Below, in pieces: positions 27,216 through 38,252 of a DNA stretch of 64,000 nt. The notes under the pieces were generated by a model, which was given only the letters and a program-made list of their open reading frames with translations, was not told where the DNA came from and did no database searches. Both the position numbers and the translations under genes were made by a program. Position 1 is the stretch's first letter; each line of letters opens with the position of its first letter. The DNA comes from Viscum album (Eukaryota > Streptophyta > Magnoliopsida > Santalales > Viscaceae): NCBI GenBank assembly GCA_963277665.1, contig CAUJRU010000136.1, positions 1,054,001-1,118,000 on the forward strand. The letters are read 5' to 3'.

Positions 27216-27890
27216 GAAAAACTAAGCCCATGTGATGATCTTCACAACCTAACATCCAAGAAATCGAACCAAACATCTACCCTTGACCATATGGTTTGGA
27301 AGAGACTTAGACCCCACCAAGAACAACCAATAACTAGAGAGATAATGGATTTGGGACAAGGAAATATGTGGTAATAAAAATATCCCTTGAAACTCACCTT
27401 AGATTTGAAAGAGGAATACCCACAAGGGAGGAAATCCAAAGGGATAGGGATAAGAGATCCATTCATGAAAAAAATGACCATGATCGAGGGGATAAATTGG
27501 AGATAAAATATAATATGGTAGGAATATTTATTTCAGGATTTTAAAAATCTTGGAAGCCTGCATTGTCGGGCCTCACTATTTACCAACCCATCCGCCAACC
27601 GTGGGGTAGCTACTGTCCAAGAATGATCGACTGTACAACCATCCTATATGGCTTGACTTGTTATGAAAAAACCCATTCCTTACCTTTTATCTTAAATACC
27701 AAAACTACTGTATGGTTGTTTGGGTTGGGCCGCACAATTCACCAAACTGTGCACCGAAGCCGTGCACATGACTAAAAGCAACCCGAAACTTCTAAAAAAC
27801 ACAATATTTAAATAGGGCTCATCCAGAACCTCAATCGAAAATTTAAATAGCTAATAGAAGAATAAAATAAAGTATTATCCATGTTTAGGT
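27216..27890. other. Unassigned segment, moderately GC-rich
   Basis: Sits between the truncated copia LTR and the start of a different LTR. It includes a patch at about 27550-27780 that is clearly richer in G and C, with a GTGCAC...GTGCAC inverted pair near 27752-27770. The open frames 27242-27481 (minus) and 27563-27775 (plus) match no family I recognise. It may be the displaced remainder of another element. Confidence 0.4.
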
Positions 27891-28787
27891 TGTGACATAC
27901 TCAAAATTTTGATTTTCTTTTATAATTTCCATCACACACGTGACCCAATTTTTCCAAACTATAAATTTCTATTAATATTATTATTAAAATATTATTATAG
28001 TTATCACATAACAGTTAAAATAACAGTTATAAATAATATTAATTAAATAATTAAAACATAGTTTTCAAATGTATATAAGAATAAATATTTGTGACCAATT
28101 TTCTAGAAAATAAAATTAAACCCTTTTTAAAATATTGGAACCCATTCGATGGAAAACAATATTTATGCAATCAAACAGCTTTTACCCCATTTAAATAATG
28201 AAATAACTTTTGATAGATTAACTTAATGAAATATATATTTTATATTCAACAAACTATTTAACATTGAACTTACTTTATTCCTAAATAAGATATAAAAATA
28301 AATCAAATATTATGCCCAAAGATATACATTTTTCTAAAAGGTAATTTCACCACATTTTAATGGTTCACCGATTTTAAATAAAAGTTTTCAAAATTTTATA
28401 AATTTTATTTTATATAATAATATTTATTTTTTAAATAATAATATCAAAATTGATTTTTGGTTATTTTTTGGTATTTATTAGAAAGATTCATTTTTTGTGA
28501 ATAGTAAATAATAATGAATTTTGATACATGTGAAAACCATATTAATTTGTAAAAATAAATAAAATTAATTATAGTGTTAAATGTAAAAACAAGTTTACTT
28601 AGTGGTTAAACATTAATGTAAGTGGAAAAGTAACATAGAATCCTATATAAATCCATTGGATATCAATATTGAGGCCACACATTCAATTTTATAAAAGGAT
28701 GACCATTATTGGAGGAACGTGATGAATAGAATACCTCCCAATAGTGTTTACCATTTTATATTTACAAGAATGCCACTCCTACTCTAC

Positions 28788-28795
28788 TATAAAAG
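28788..28795 (+). promoter_or_regulatory. TATA box of the partial LTR
   Basis: TATAAAAG preceded by GCCACTCCTACTCTAC, the same arrangement as the C-rich run and TATAAAAG in the LTRs at 48073 and 54855. Confidence 0.55.
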
Positions 28796-29119
28796 GGATT
28801 TCACACCTATCACTTATTCATACCTATCAAAAAAAATTCATCATCCAAACACCACCCAAATGATATCAAAAATTACCACCTCTCAATCTATATTCCTCAC
28901 ATGGGGTAGAAATTAAAACAAGTAATACCTTTCGTGAAAACCAAAATGAGTACCCAAAGAAGAGGTAGCATCCTTCCACATACACTTTTGGTTTATTTCT
29001 TTCTCCACCCCTCAATTATTGTTATTATTTAATTGTTATATAATGACCTCAGTATCCTCAATATACTGATATGTTGTCATGTTTGGGGTATTACATACAA
29101 TCACAGACAATTCTATCAA

Positions 29120-29242
29120 ATGGAATACATAATCATCAATCGTGTGTACGAAGAACATCTGCCTCATGAACCGTTGTCGTTTGATCATCCATTTCCACTT
29201 ATCAATGATGGTAATAAAGATAAAATTATTGTTTTTATATGA
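29120..29242 (+). CDS. Short LTR leader reading frame, 40 codons
   Basis: Begins at an ATG aligned with the ATG of the 42-codon frame in the intact LTRs (48404 and 55187). The product has EEHLPHEPLS where the intact LTR frame has GEILPPETMI, and ends in IIVFI where the other has VTIFIYDI. No known domain. Whether it is translated is unknown; the shared start and partly shared residues across diverged LTRs are the only evidence. Confidence 0.35.
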   Translation: MEYIIINRVYEEHLPHEPLSFDHPFPLINDGNKDKIIVFI

Positions 29243-29450
29243 TATATATGATATTTAATATCTCTTCATTATTATTTAATTATTATATAACACGTAGCAT
29301 CATGAATTCCATTTTTTGGGAATATGATAACTTCACTTGTGGACTATAGTATCCTCAATGCGATGTGATTTTCCCCTGCATTTCATGGAATGTATTAAGG
29401 GTGGTTTCAATAAAAATATATTTTTTAGTGAATAATAAATATATTGAAAG

Positions 29451-29455
29451 GATAA
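29451..29455. other. Predicted left target duplication of the old gypsy element
   Basis: The five bases gataa directly precede the LTR terminus at 29456. The partner copy cannot be seen, because the right LTR of the element is cut at 62255 by another insertion. Confidence 0.35.
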
Positions 29456-30390
29456 TATAGTGACCCAACATTTATTTACTTTAATATTACATCATTTTAA
29501 AGATAAACAACATAATATCATTACACATAGAGGATCTAAAGGTTTAGTGTCATGGGAAAACTAGGACCATACATAACAATTACAATATCAAACATAAACA
29601 ATTATTTAATTTCTTCTTCTCTAGATTCTTTTTGGAACTTTTCCTCTCAGTAGTACTTGTAACCACATGAGGATATACATCAAAAGGGGTGCTATAGAAT
29701 CCCATTAAGAGGATATATAATAACAATATAGAATGGGGTGAGCATAATCATAACATGTAAAAAAGATCACGAACATGAGAGGAAGCATAAATATAAGACT
29801 TGAAATGTGGCAATGCATAAAAATAAAACAACATATCTTAGTGATTAACTACCAAACATACTTGTGAACTAAGATATTATCTTTTTCACACATCATTTTA
29901 CATTTAGTAATGAGATTCATCCCTTTACCCAATGCACTGGAGTGCTGTATAATTCCAGGCGTACCCATCACATGGAAACATTCATATTGCGCTATATAAT
30001 TTCGGGTGGACCCGTCACATCATAACAATATCATCATCATGATTTCCACATAGAAAACAAATAAAAAATGTACATATCTAACCCATGGAATTTAATGGGT
30101 TTAAACTCATAATAACACATTCATAAGCTTTGGTTTCCCAAAAGAATGAGGGAAGAACATACATGTTACAAGAACCATCCACTTTGGGTGAGAAGTAAAA
30201 GTGGTGTTCTTAAAAGAGGAGTTCTTTTGGAAGACATTTTGTTTGACATAAAAACCAGTGACAAAAATTTATATCCCAGAAAATTAAATACAATGATGAA
30301 CAAATGATCTTTAAGGAGTAACCATATCAAAAATGGAGTGAAAGAGGGAGAACTCGAAGGAAGAAAATGGTATTTTGCATTGAACTTGTA
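29456..30390 (-). repeat. Old gypsy element, left LTR, outer part
   Basis: Matches 60136-61048 almost throughout. Shared landmarks are TTACATCATTTTAAAGATAA, ATACATCAAAAGGGGTG, GATCTTTAAGGAGTAACCAT and GAAGGAAGAAAAT. Contains no gene; the minus-strand open frame 30166-30438 is accidental. The match ends at about 30390, where the unrelated block begins. Confidence 0.75.
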
Positions 30391-30509
30391 TTGTTTATAA
30401 TATATGGTGAAAAAATATTTTCTTAGGAGTCTCGTCACTTATGACCCCATGAGTGAAACTACCGAAATCATGAAAAAAAGTTTGTGACTATCGTTGATGA
30501 GTGTAAATT
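30391..30509. other. Short unassigned junction before the satellite
   Basis: About 120 bp that match neither the right LTR of the old element nor the satellite monomer. No CACTA-type terminus is visible here. Confidence 0.5.
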
Positions 30510-33500
30510 TCAGTTGTATTCACTTAAAATGATTTCCTTTTGAAATAAAAGAGAGGCTTTGAGTGGTGTCGTCTGCACCGTGCCTCAGATTGATGCGGAG
30601 TTGACTCGTACACATCACAAATGATCCATGGATACATGTCCTAAAGTATAAACAGTATCCGAATTCCTTTGGTCTATTTTCCGTATGTCAGTTGTTGTTT
30701 TAACTTAAACTGTTGTCCATTTCAAAGAAAAGTGACACACTTTGAGTGGTTCCGGCCACACCGCACCTCGGATTGAGGCGGGGATGACTTGTACACGTCA
30801 AAAATGACCCATGGATCATTGTCCTAAAGTTTCAATAGAATCCGAAAGCGTTTGGTCGGTTTTCTGTATGTCGTTTTTTTACTTAAAAGCGCATCCATTT
30901 TAAACAAAAGAAAGACACTTTGAGTGGTCCCGGGCACACCGGCCCTCGGATTGAGGCAAGGTTGACTCGTACACGTCACATATGACCCATGGATCGTTTT
31001 CCTAAAGTTTCAACATAATCCGAATGCGTTGGGTCGGTTTTCCATATACCAGTTGTTATTTTCACTTAAAATCATGTTCATTTCAAATAAAAGTTAGACA
31101 CTTTGAGTGGTGTCGTCCACACCGTGCCTCAGATTGAGGTGGGGTTGACAAGTACGCGTAAGAAATGACCAATGGATACATGTCCTAAAGTATCAACAGT
31201 ATCCGACTGTGTTTGGTCAGTTTTCCGTATGTGTTTTTTTTACTTAAAAGTGCATCCATTTTAAACAAAAGAAAGACACTTTGAGTGGTCCCGGCCACAC
31301 TGGCCCTTGGATTGAGGCGGGTTTGACTCTCACACGTCACATATGACTCATGGATACATGTCCTAAAGTATCAATAGTATCTGAATACCTTTGGTCCATT
31401 TTCCGTATGCCAGTTGTTTTAACGTAAACCATTGTCCATTTCAAAGAAAAGTGACAAACTTTGAGTGGTCCCGGCCACACCGGCCCTCGGATTGCGGTGG
31501 GGTTGACACGTACACGTCACATATGACCCATGGATCGTTTTACTAATGTTTCAACAGAATCCGAATGCGTTTGGTCGGTTTTCCGTATGCCAGTTGTTGT
31601 TTTCACTTAAAATCCTGTCCATTTCAAATAAAAGTTAGACACTTTGAGTGGTGTCGGCCACACCGCTCCTCGAATTGAGGTGGGGTTGACTCGTACACGT
31701 CAAAAATGACCCATAAATAATTTTCCTAATGTTTCAACAGAATCCGAAAGTGTTTGGTCGATTTTCTGTATGTCGTTTTTTACTTAAAAGCACATCTATT
31801 TTAAACAAAAGAAAGACACTTTGATTGGTACCGGCCACACCGGCCCTCGGATTGAGGCGGGGTTGACTCGTACACGTCACATATGACCCATGGATCGTTT
31901 TCCTACAGTTTAAACAGAATCTGAATGCGTTTGGTCGGTTTTCCGTATGTCAGTTGTTGTTTTAACTTAAACTGTTGTCCATTTCAAAGAAAAGTTAGAC
32001 ACTTTGAGTGGTACCAGCCACACTGCGCCTTAGATTGAGGCGAGGTTGACTCGTACACGTCACATATGACCCATGGATCGTTGTCCTACAGTTTCAATAG
32101 AATCCGAATGCGTTTGGTCGGTTTTCCGTATGTCAGTTGTTATTTTAACTTAAATTGTTGTCCATTTCAAAGAAAAGTTAGACACTTTGAGTGGTGCCGG
32201 CCACACCGCGCCTCGGATTGAGGCGGGGTTGACTCGTACATGTCACAAATGACCCATGGATACATTTCCTAAAGTATCAATAGTATCCGAGTGCGTTTGG
32301 TCAGTTTTCCATATGTGGTTTTTTTACTTAAAAGCGCATCCATTTTAAACAAAACAAAGACACTTTGAGTGGTACCGGCCACAAAGGCCCTCGGATTGAG
32401 GCGGGGTTGACTCTTACACGTCACATATGACCCATGGATCATTGTCCTACAGTTTCAATAGAATCCGAATGCGTTTGGTCGGCTTTCTGTATGTCAGTTG
32501 TTGTTTTAACTTAAACTGTTGTCCATTTCAAAGAAAAGTTAGACATTTTTAGTGGTGCTGGCCACACCGCACCTCGGATTGAGGCAGGGTTGACTCTTAC
32601 CCGTCACAAATGACCCATGGATACATGTCCTAAAGTATCAATAGTATCCGAGTGCATTTGGTCAGTTTTCCGTATGTGGTTTTTTTACTTAAAAGCACAT
32701 CCATTTTAAACAAAAGAAAGACACTTTGAGTGGTCCCAGCCACACCGGCCCTCGATATGAGGCAGGGTTGACTTGTACACGTCACATATGACCCATGGAT
32801 ACATTTCCTAATGTATCAACAGTATCTGAATGCCTTTGGTCGGTCTTCCGTATGCCAGTTGTTGTTTTCACTTAAAATCATGTCCATTTCAAATAAAAGT
32901 TAGACACTTTGAGTGGTGCCGGCCACACCGCACCTCGGATTGAGGCGGTGTTGACTCCTACATGACACAAATGACCCATGGATACATGTCCTAAATTATC
33001 AACAGTATCTGAATGCGTTTGGTCTATTTTCTGTATGTGGTTTTTTTACTTAAAAGCGCATCCATTTTAAACAAAAGAAAGACACTATGGGTGGTACCGG
33101 CCACACCGATCCTCGGATTGAGGTGGGGTTGACTCGTACACGTCACATATGGCCCATGAGTCTTTGTCCTATAGTTTAAACAGAATCCGAATGCGTTTGG
33201 TCTGTTTTCCGTATGCCAGTTGTGGTTTTCACTTAAAATCTTGTCCATTTCAAATAAAAGTTAGACAATTTGAGTGGTGCCGGCCACACCGCACCTCGGA
33301 TTGAGGCGAGGTTGACTCTTACACGTCACATATGACCCATGGATACATGTCCTAAAGTATCAACAGTGTCTGAATGAGTTTGGTCCATTTTCCGTATGTG
33401 GTTTTTTTTACATAAAAGCGCATCCATTTTAAACAAAAGAAAGACACTTTGAGTGGTACCGGCCACATAGGCCCTCGGATTGAGGTGGGGTTGACTCGTA

Positions 33501-35453
33501 CACATCACATATGACCCATGGATCGTTTTCCTATAGTTTAAACAGAATTAGAATGTGTTTGGTCTGTTTTCCGTATCCCAGTTGTTGTTTTCACTTAAAG
33601 TCATGTCCATTTCAAATAAAAGTTAGAATCTTTGAGTGGTGCCGACCACACTGCGCCTCGGATTGAGGCGGGGTTGACTCTTACACGTCACATATGACCC
33701 ATGGATACATGTCCTAAATTATCAACAGTATCCGAATGCGTTTGGTCCATTTTCCGTATGTGGGATTTTTACTTAAAAGCACATCCATTTTAAACAAAAG
33801 AAAGACACTTTGAGTGGTACCGGCCACACCGAACCTCGGATTGAGGTGGGGTTGACTCGTACACATCACATATGACCCATGTATCATTGTCCTATAGTTT
33901 AAACAGAATCCGAATGCATTTGGTCTGTTTTCCGTACGTCAGTTGTTGTTTTCACTTAAAATCATGTCCATTTCAAATAAAAGTTAGACACATTGAGTGG
34001 TGCCGTCCACACCGCGCCTCGTATTGAGGCGGGGTTGACTCTTACATGTCATATATGACCCATGGATACATGTCTTAAAGTATCAACAGTATCCAAATGC
34101 GTTTGGTCCATTTTCCGTATGTGGTTTTTTTTACTTAAAAGCGCATCCATTTTAAACAAAACAAAGACACTTTGAGTGGTACCAGCCACACCGGCCCTCG
34201 GATTGAGGCGAGGTTGACTCGTACACGTCACATATGACCCATGGATCATTTTCCTATAGTTTAAACAGAATCCGAATGCGATTGGTCTATTTTTCGTATG
34301 CGAGTTGTTGTTTTCACTTAAAATCATGTCCATATCAAATAAAAGTTTGACACTTTGAGTGGTGTCTGCCACACCGCACCTCGGATTGAGGTGGGGTTGA
34401 CTCTTACACATCACATATGACCCATGGATACATGTCCAAATGTATAAACATTATCTGAATGTGTTTGGTCCATTTTCCGTATGTGGTTTTTTTACTTAAA
34501 AGCGCATCCATTTTAAACAAAAGAAAGACACTTTGAGTGGTACCGGCCACACCGGCCCTTGGATTGAGGCGGGGTTGACTCATACACGTCACATATTACC
34601 CATGGATCTTTGTCCTATAGTTTAAATAGAATTCGAATGCGTTTGGTCTATTTTCTGTTTTCCAGTTGTTGTTTTCACTTAAAATCATGTCCATTTAAAA
34701 TAAAAGTTAGACACTTTGAGTGGTTCTGGCCACACCGCGCCTCGGATTGAGGCGGGGTTGACTCGTACACGTCACATTTAAACCATGGATACATGTCCTA
34801 AAGTATCAACAGTATCCGAATGCGTTTGGTCTATTTTCCGTATGTGGTTTTTTTTACTTAAAAGCGCATCCATTTTAAACAAAAGAAAGACACATTTAGT
34901 GGTACCGGCAACACCGGCCCTCGGATTGAGGTGGGGTTGACTCGTACACGTCACATATGACTCATGGATCGTTTTCCTATTGTTTAAACAGAATCCGAAT
35001 ATGTTTGGTCTATTTTTCGTATGCCAGTTGTTGTTTTCACTTAAAATCCTGTCCATTTCAAATAAAAGTTAGACACTTTGAGTGGTGCCGGCCACACCGC
35101 GCCTCGGATTGAGGCGGGGTTGACTCATACACGTCACATATGACCCATGGATACATGTCCTAAAGTATCAACAGTATCCGAATGCATTTGGTCCATTTTC
35201 CGTATATGGATTTTTTACTTAAAAGTGCATCCATTTAAAAAAAAAGAAATACACTTTGAGTGGTACCGGCCACACCGGCCCTCGGATTGAGGCGGGGTTG
35301 ACTCGTACACATCACATATGACCCATGGATCATTGTCCTATATTTTTAATAGAATCTGAATGCGTTTGGTCTTTTTTCCGTATGCCAGTTGTTGTTTTCA
35401 CTTAAAATCATGTCCATTTCAAATAAAAGTTAGACACTTTGAGTGGTGCCGGC
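30510..35453. repeat. Satellite-like tandem array, ~181-bp monomers in ~361-bp dimers
   Basis: The landmark GAGTGGT recurs 28 times from 30560 to 35441 (a few copies have one or two changes), giving 27 spacings averaging about 181 bp. For most of the array the spacings alternate between about 178 and 183 bp, because two monomer types alternate. One has CAGTTGTTGTTTTCACTTAAAATC-type sequence then TTTCAAATAAAAGTTAGACAC; the other has a T-run, ACTTAAAAGCGCATCC and TTTTAAACAAAAGAAAGACAC. Each monomer holds GCCTCGGATTGAGGC (a 5-bp stem, 5-base loop), CACGTCACATATGACCCATGGAT and TTTGGTC-GTTTTCCGTATG. Monomers differ by scattered substitutions. The dimer length is not a multiple of three and the small minus-strand frames inside are by-products, not genes. 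Confidence 0.92.
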
Positions 35454-35708
35454 CACTACTTCAAATCACATTTTCCATATCATTTTCCACATGCATAAAC
35501 ATGAAATACATGGCTAACTAAGAAAGCTAAGTAAAAAAAATAAAAAATGAGTATCACAGTACCAAGGAATACTAATGTTCTAGGTAGTAGACTAATCATA
35601 TAATAAGAATAAAGTGTAAAAAACAGAATCTGAATGCAACGTCCCTATGAAGCAGAGGAAAACCCCAAAGTGGAAAACCATGTTCAAAAATAAAGAGTTA
35701 TACAGAAT

Positions 35709-38055
35709 TCAAAAATGTAATGGATCAATCTGCCTCTGATCACCATAACCATCACCGCTATCATCATCAGCCTCATCCTCGCCGCCATCTCTGTCCTCGT
35801 CGTCGTCCTTATCATCGTACCCATGCTCATCATCAGCCTCATCCTCATCCTCGGCATCATCCTCACCCTCGGCCCCATCCTCGCCCTCGGCCCCATCCTC
35901 GCCCCCGTCCACATCCTCATCCTCGCCCTCTTCCTCTTCAGCATCCTCGTCATCACCAGGAACGTCATCATCTCGATCGCCACTAGAGATGCCGCCTTGT
36001 GCATTGCATGATGCACCCATCGACAACATAAATGTCTGACAAGCCGCACTAGCCTCTGGTGGAAGTGATGAAGATAATGATTTCATCAGTTTCATAAATT
36101 CTCTATCTCTTTTTTGAACTTGTACTTTCAACTCTGTGACCCTTTTATTAGACTGTCATACATGCTCCTTGACCTGTTCCAACTCGGTGGTACTAGAATG
36201 GATACATGGAGACGACCAATACCTCATCGGGACTATATTCTTACCAGGTTGACAGCGTACTCGACTAGAGTGCTCATCCCCCAAAACCGGATATAAATGA
36301 TGGTGTGGCCCAAAATTGTCAGGCTCCTAGGCATCAAGAGCCTCTAAAGTAGCCTGTAAAAAATATTAATAGATTATTAAATTTCAAATTAGATATTAAA
36401 CATTGAAATAAACAAATTAAAACTTACAATCTTCTCTTGGGTCGGTTCATTTACCACAGTTCCATCTTTTTTTCTTTTACTCGAGCAAAAGAATTTTTCT
36501 CGAGGGATACGTCCTTCAATATTCATTTTGTGCATCTATAATGACATTGAAACAATATAAAGTGAAAGTATAATCATATATTCATTATTCAATAAATCAC
36601 ATAATTTAAGTAGGATCCACTAAAAAGGGAAAGTCCTAAAGAGAAATTATAAACAACTATATCGTACCTGTTGCCTCTCATGATCTTCCATAGTTGTGTG
36701 CCCCAAAGTGTGGAGTTATTTCTTTGAATCAATGTTTTTTTTTGTTTTTTCAGAATATTCCTAAATAATGATTAATAATTAATAAGATTATATTAATGAA
36801 AAATATGAAAACTCTCATTTAAATAACTCAAATGAGATTAATACCTTAAATTTGGCAGTCGCCCAATAGGTAATCATTTGGCGATATTGCTCTATCGGGC
36901 AGTCATCCACGATAGGTAATGTCTCTAACTGTGTGCCCACTCTATCACACCAGCCAACATATAGCTCATGCTTATAAGCTCTCCAAAGCTCTCCTAGCTC
37001 TTTTAAACGTGCTGGTCGTGCACCTTCGCCATCAGGGAAGTTAAACCGAAGCTGAAACCAAATTGATTAGTTCATTTAAATACAAAAATATACTATATTA
37101 AATCCAATAGATTTTTTACCCATATTTGTGCCCACGTGTTATCCTTGACTTCAGGTGGCAGATGTCTCCAAGAGAGAGGGCTGACCGAAACGATATCAAA
37201 GTATTTGGCTAGCGTCGCCAAAAAACCCCAACATTGCTGCCCAGATTTCTCAATCATTTGTCCATCAACATTGCATTCAACCATCAACTGTGTCTGGTGG
37301 TTCCATAACACACGCAAGCGAGTACGCCCCCTCCCCCTCCTCCTATCGGTAGATGAATCTGTTATTAAAGAATAATAATATCAATACAAGTTATAATAAA
37401 AATAAATTTTGGTATAAAAATTTGATAGAGTTATATAAATATACCTGTGGTAGTCGGATCAATGGGTGAAGAAGATGAAGGAATATCCTGTAAAGGTGGA
37501 GTGTCCCTCAGTGTATGCTCCTCAGCCACATACTGTGTCGCAGCAGGAGTCGAAGAAGGTGGAATATAATAGCCCGAAGATAATGAACCAGAAGGAAAAG
37601 ATGATGCGATAGACGTCTGGCCAGCTGGTAGTCTAAACATCAGAGGTGTAAATATCTCATATGTCCCTGAAGACACGCCAGGATCAAAATAGGGCGTAGA
37701 AGATACGTATGTGGTAGTGGGTCGTCTAAATCTTGCCCCACGAGCCCTTGTACCACCGGCCTCAGTACCGGGACCACTATATGATTGTCCATATCTGACA
37801 CCACCCCCCTCCTACCACCAACCTCTCTACTGGGAGAAATATCAGGCACCTCGTCAGATATCTGTCGCCTAGGGGGTGGATCCTGAAAAAATGTTTGACA
37901 GAAAAGTAAACACATGATATTATAAGTTATTGAAATATTTATATTTGAAATAAAATACTCACAACAGGGATGAGTGGAGGAACACCCATCTATACCATGC
38001 GATGATTATTATTTGTCATCTTTTTCCGCCGCCTCTCTTCAATGGGTGTAATTTC
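35709..38055 (-). pseudogene. TNPA-like (Transposase_24/Ptta_En_Spm type) gene, broken
   Basis: Exons inferred on the minus strand from splice signals and open frames: 38055-37963, 37882-37445, 37358-37120, 37051-36845, 36760-36668, 36535-36428 and 36353-35709. The middle exons encode WNHQTQLMVECNVDG, SWRHLPPEVKD and LWRAYKHELYVGWCD, the pattern of plant En/Spm accessory transposases that bind subterminal repeats. The last exon has a coiled-coil-like stretch (VQVQKRDREFMKLMKSL) then a tail of some 90 residues that is mostly Asp, Glu and Gly. Damage: an in-frame TAG in the first exon and probably in the last, a TGA near 36154, a stop in the 36668-36760 exon, and a probable frameshift in the G-run near 37800. 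Exon edges are by eye. The antisense His/Pro-rich frame over the acidic tail is not a gene. Confidence 0.65.
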
Positions 38056-38252
38056 CTACAATGAAAACAAATATGGAAGTAATTAGAAACATATAACTAA
38101 TGTGTAACCCAAAAAACAAAATATAGAAAAAACATTATGATAAAAAGAACATAATGAAACAGAAGATTTATGGTGTTATGAAGGTAAGTACTAGGATACA
38201 CACTCTGAATGATGTAGGTGAAACATGTAGGTGAGAACACGACCGAATGATT

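Larger units (their letters stand above)
27891..29455 (+). repeat. Partial LTR of a long-LTR gypsy element, interrupted at 29455
   Basis: Starts TGTGACATACTC in the manner of the TGTAACATCCCAAG LTRs. It shares their internal order: a C-rich block then TATAAAAG (28788-28795), a block like CAGTATCCTCAATATACTGATATGTTGT (compare 48329-48363), then a short reading frame at the same place. It is colinear with but clearly divergent from the LTR at 46651, so it belongs to a related subfamily. It stops where the old minus-strand gypsy element begins (29456), so that element was inserted into it; the remainder should lie beyond the window. Confidence 0.65.

Noticed and set aside
33024..35056. Several minus-strand frames of 60-121 codons with a recurring SQPHLNPR...GTT motif
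   Set aside because: They are readings of the satellite monomer. The dimer length is not a multiple of three, so the frames cannot run through the array; no start, promoter or family match.
30510..35453. CRISPR array
   Set aside because: Repeat units are ~181 bp with no short repeat/unique spacer pattern, and the context is a plant nuclear transposon nest.
35684..36049. Arg/Met-rich minus frame and His/Pro-rich plus frames (35720-36011)
   Set aside because: Shadow frames over the GA-rich codons of the acidic tail of the TNPA-like gene.
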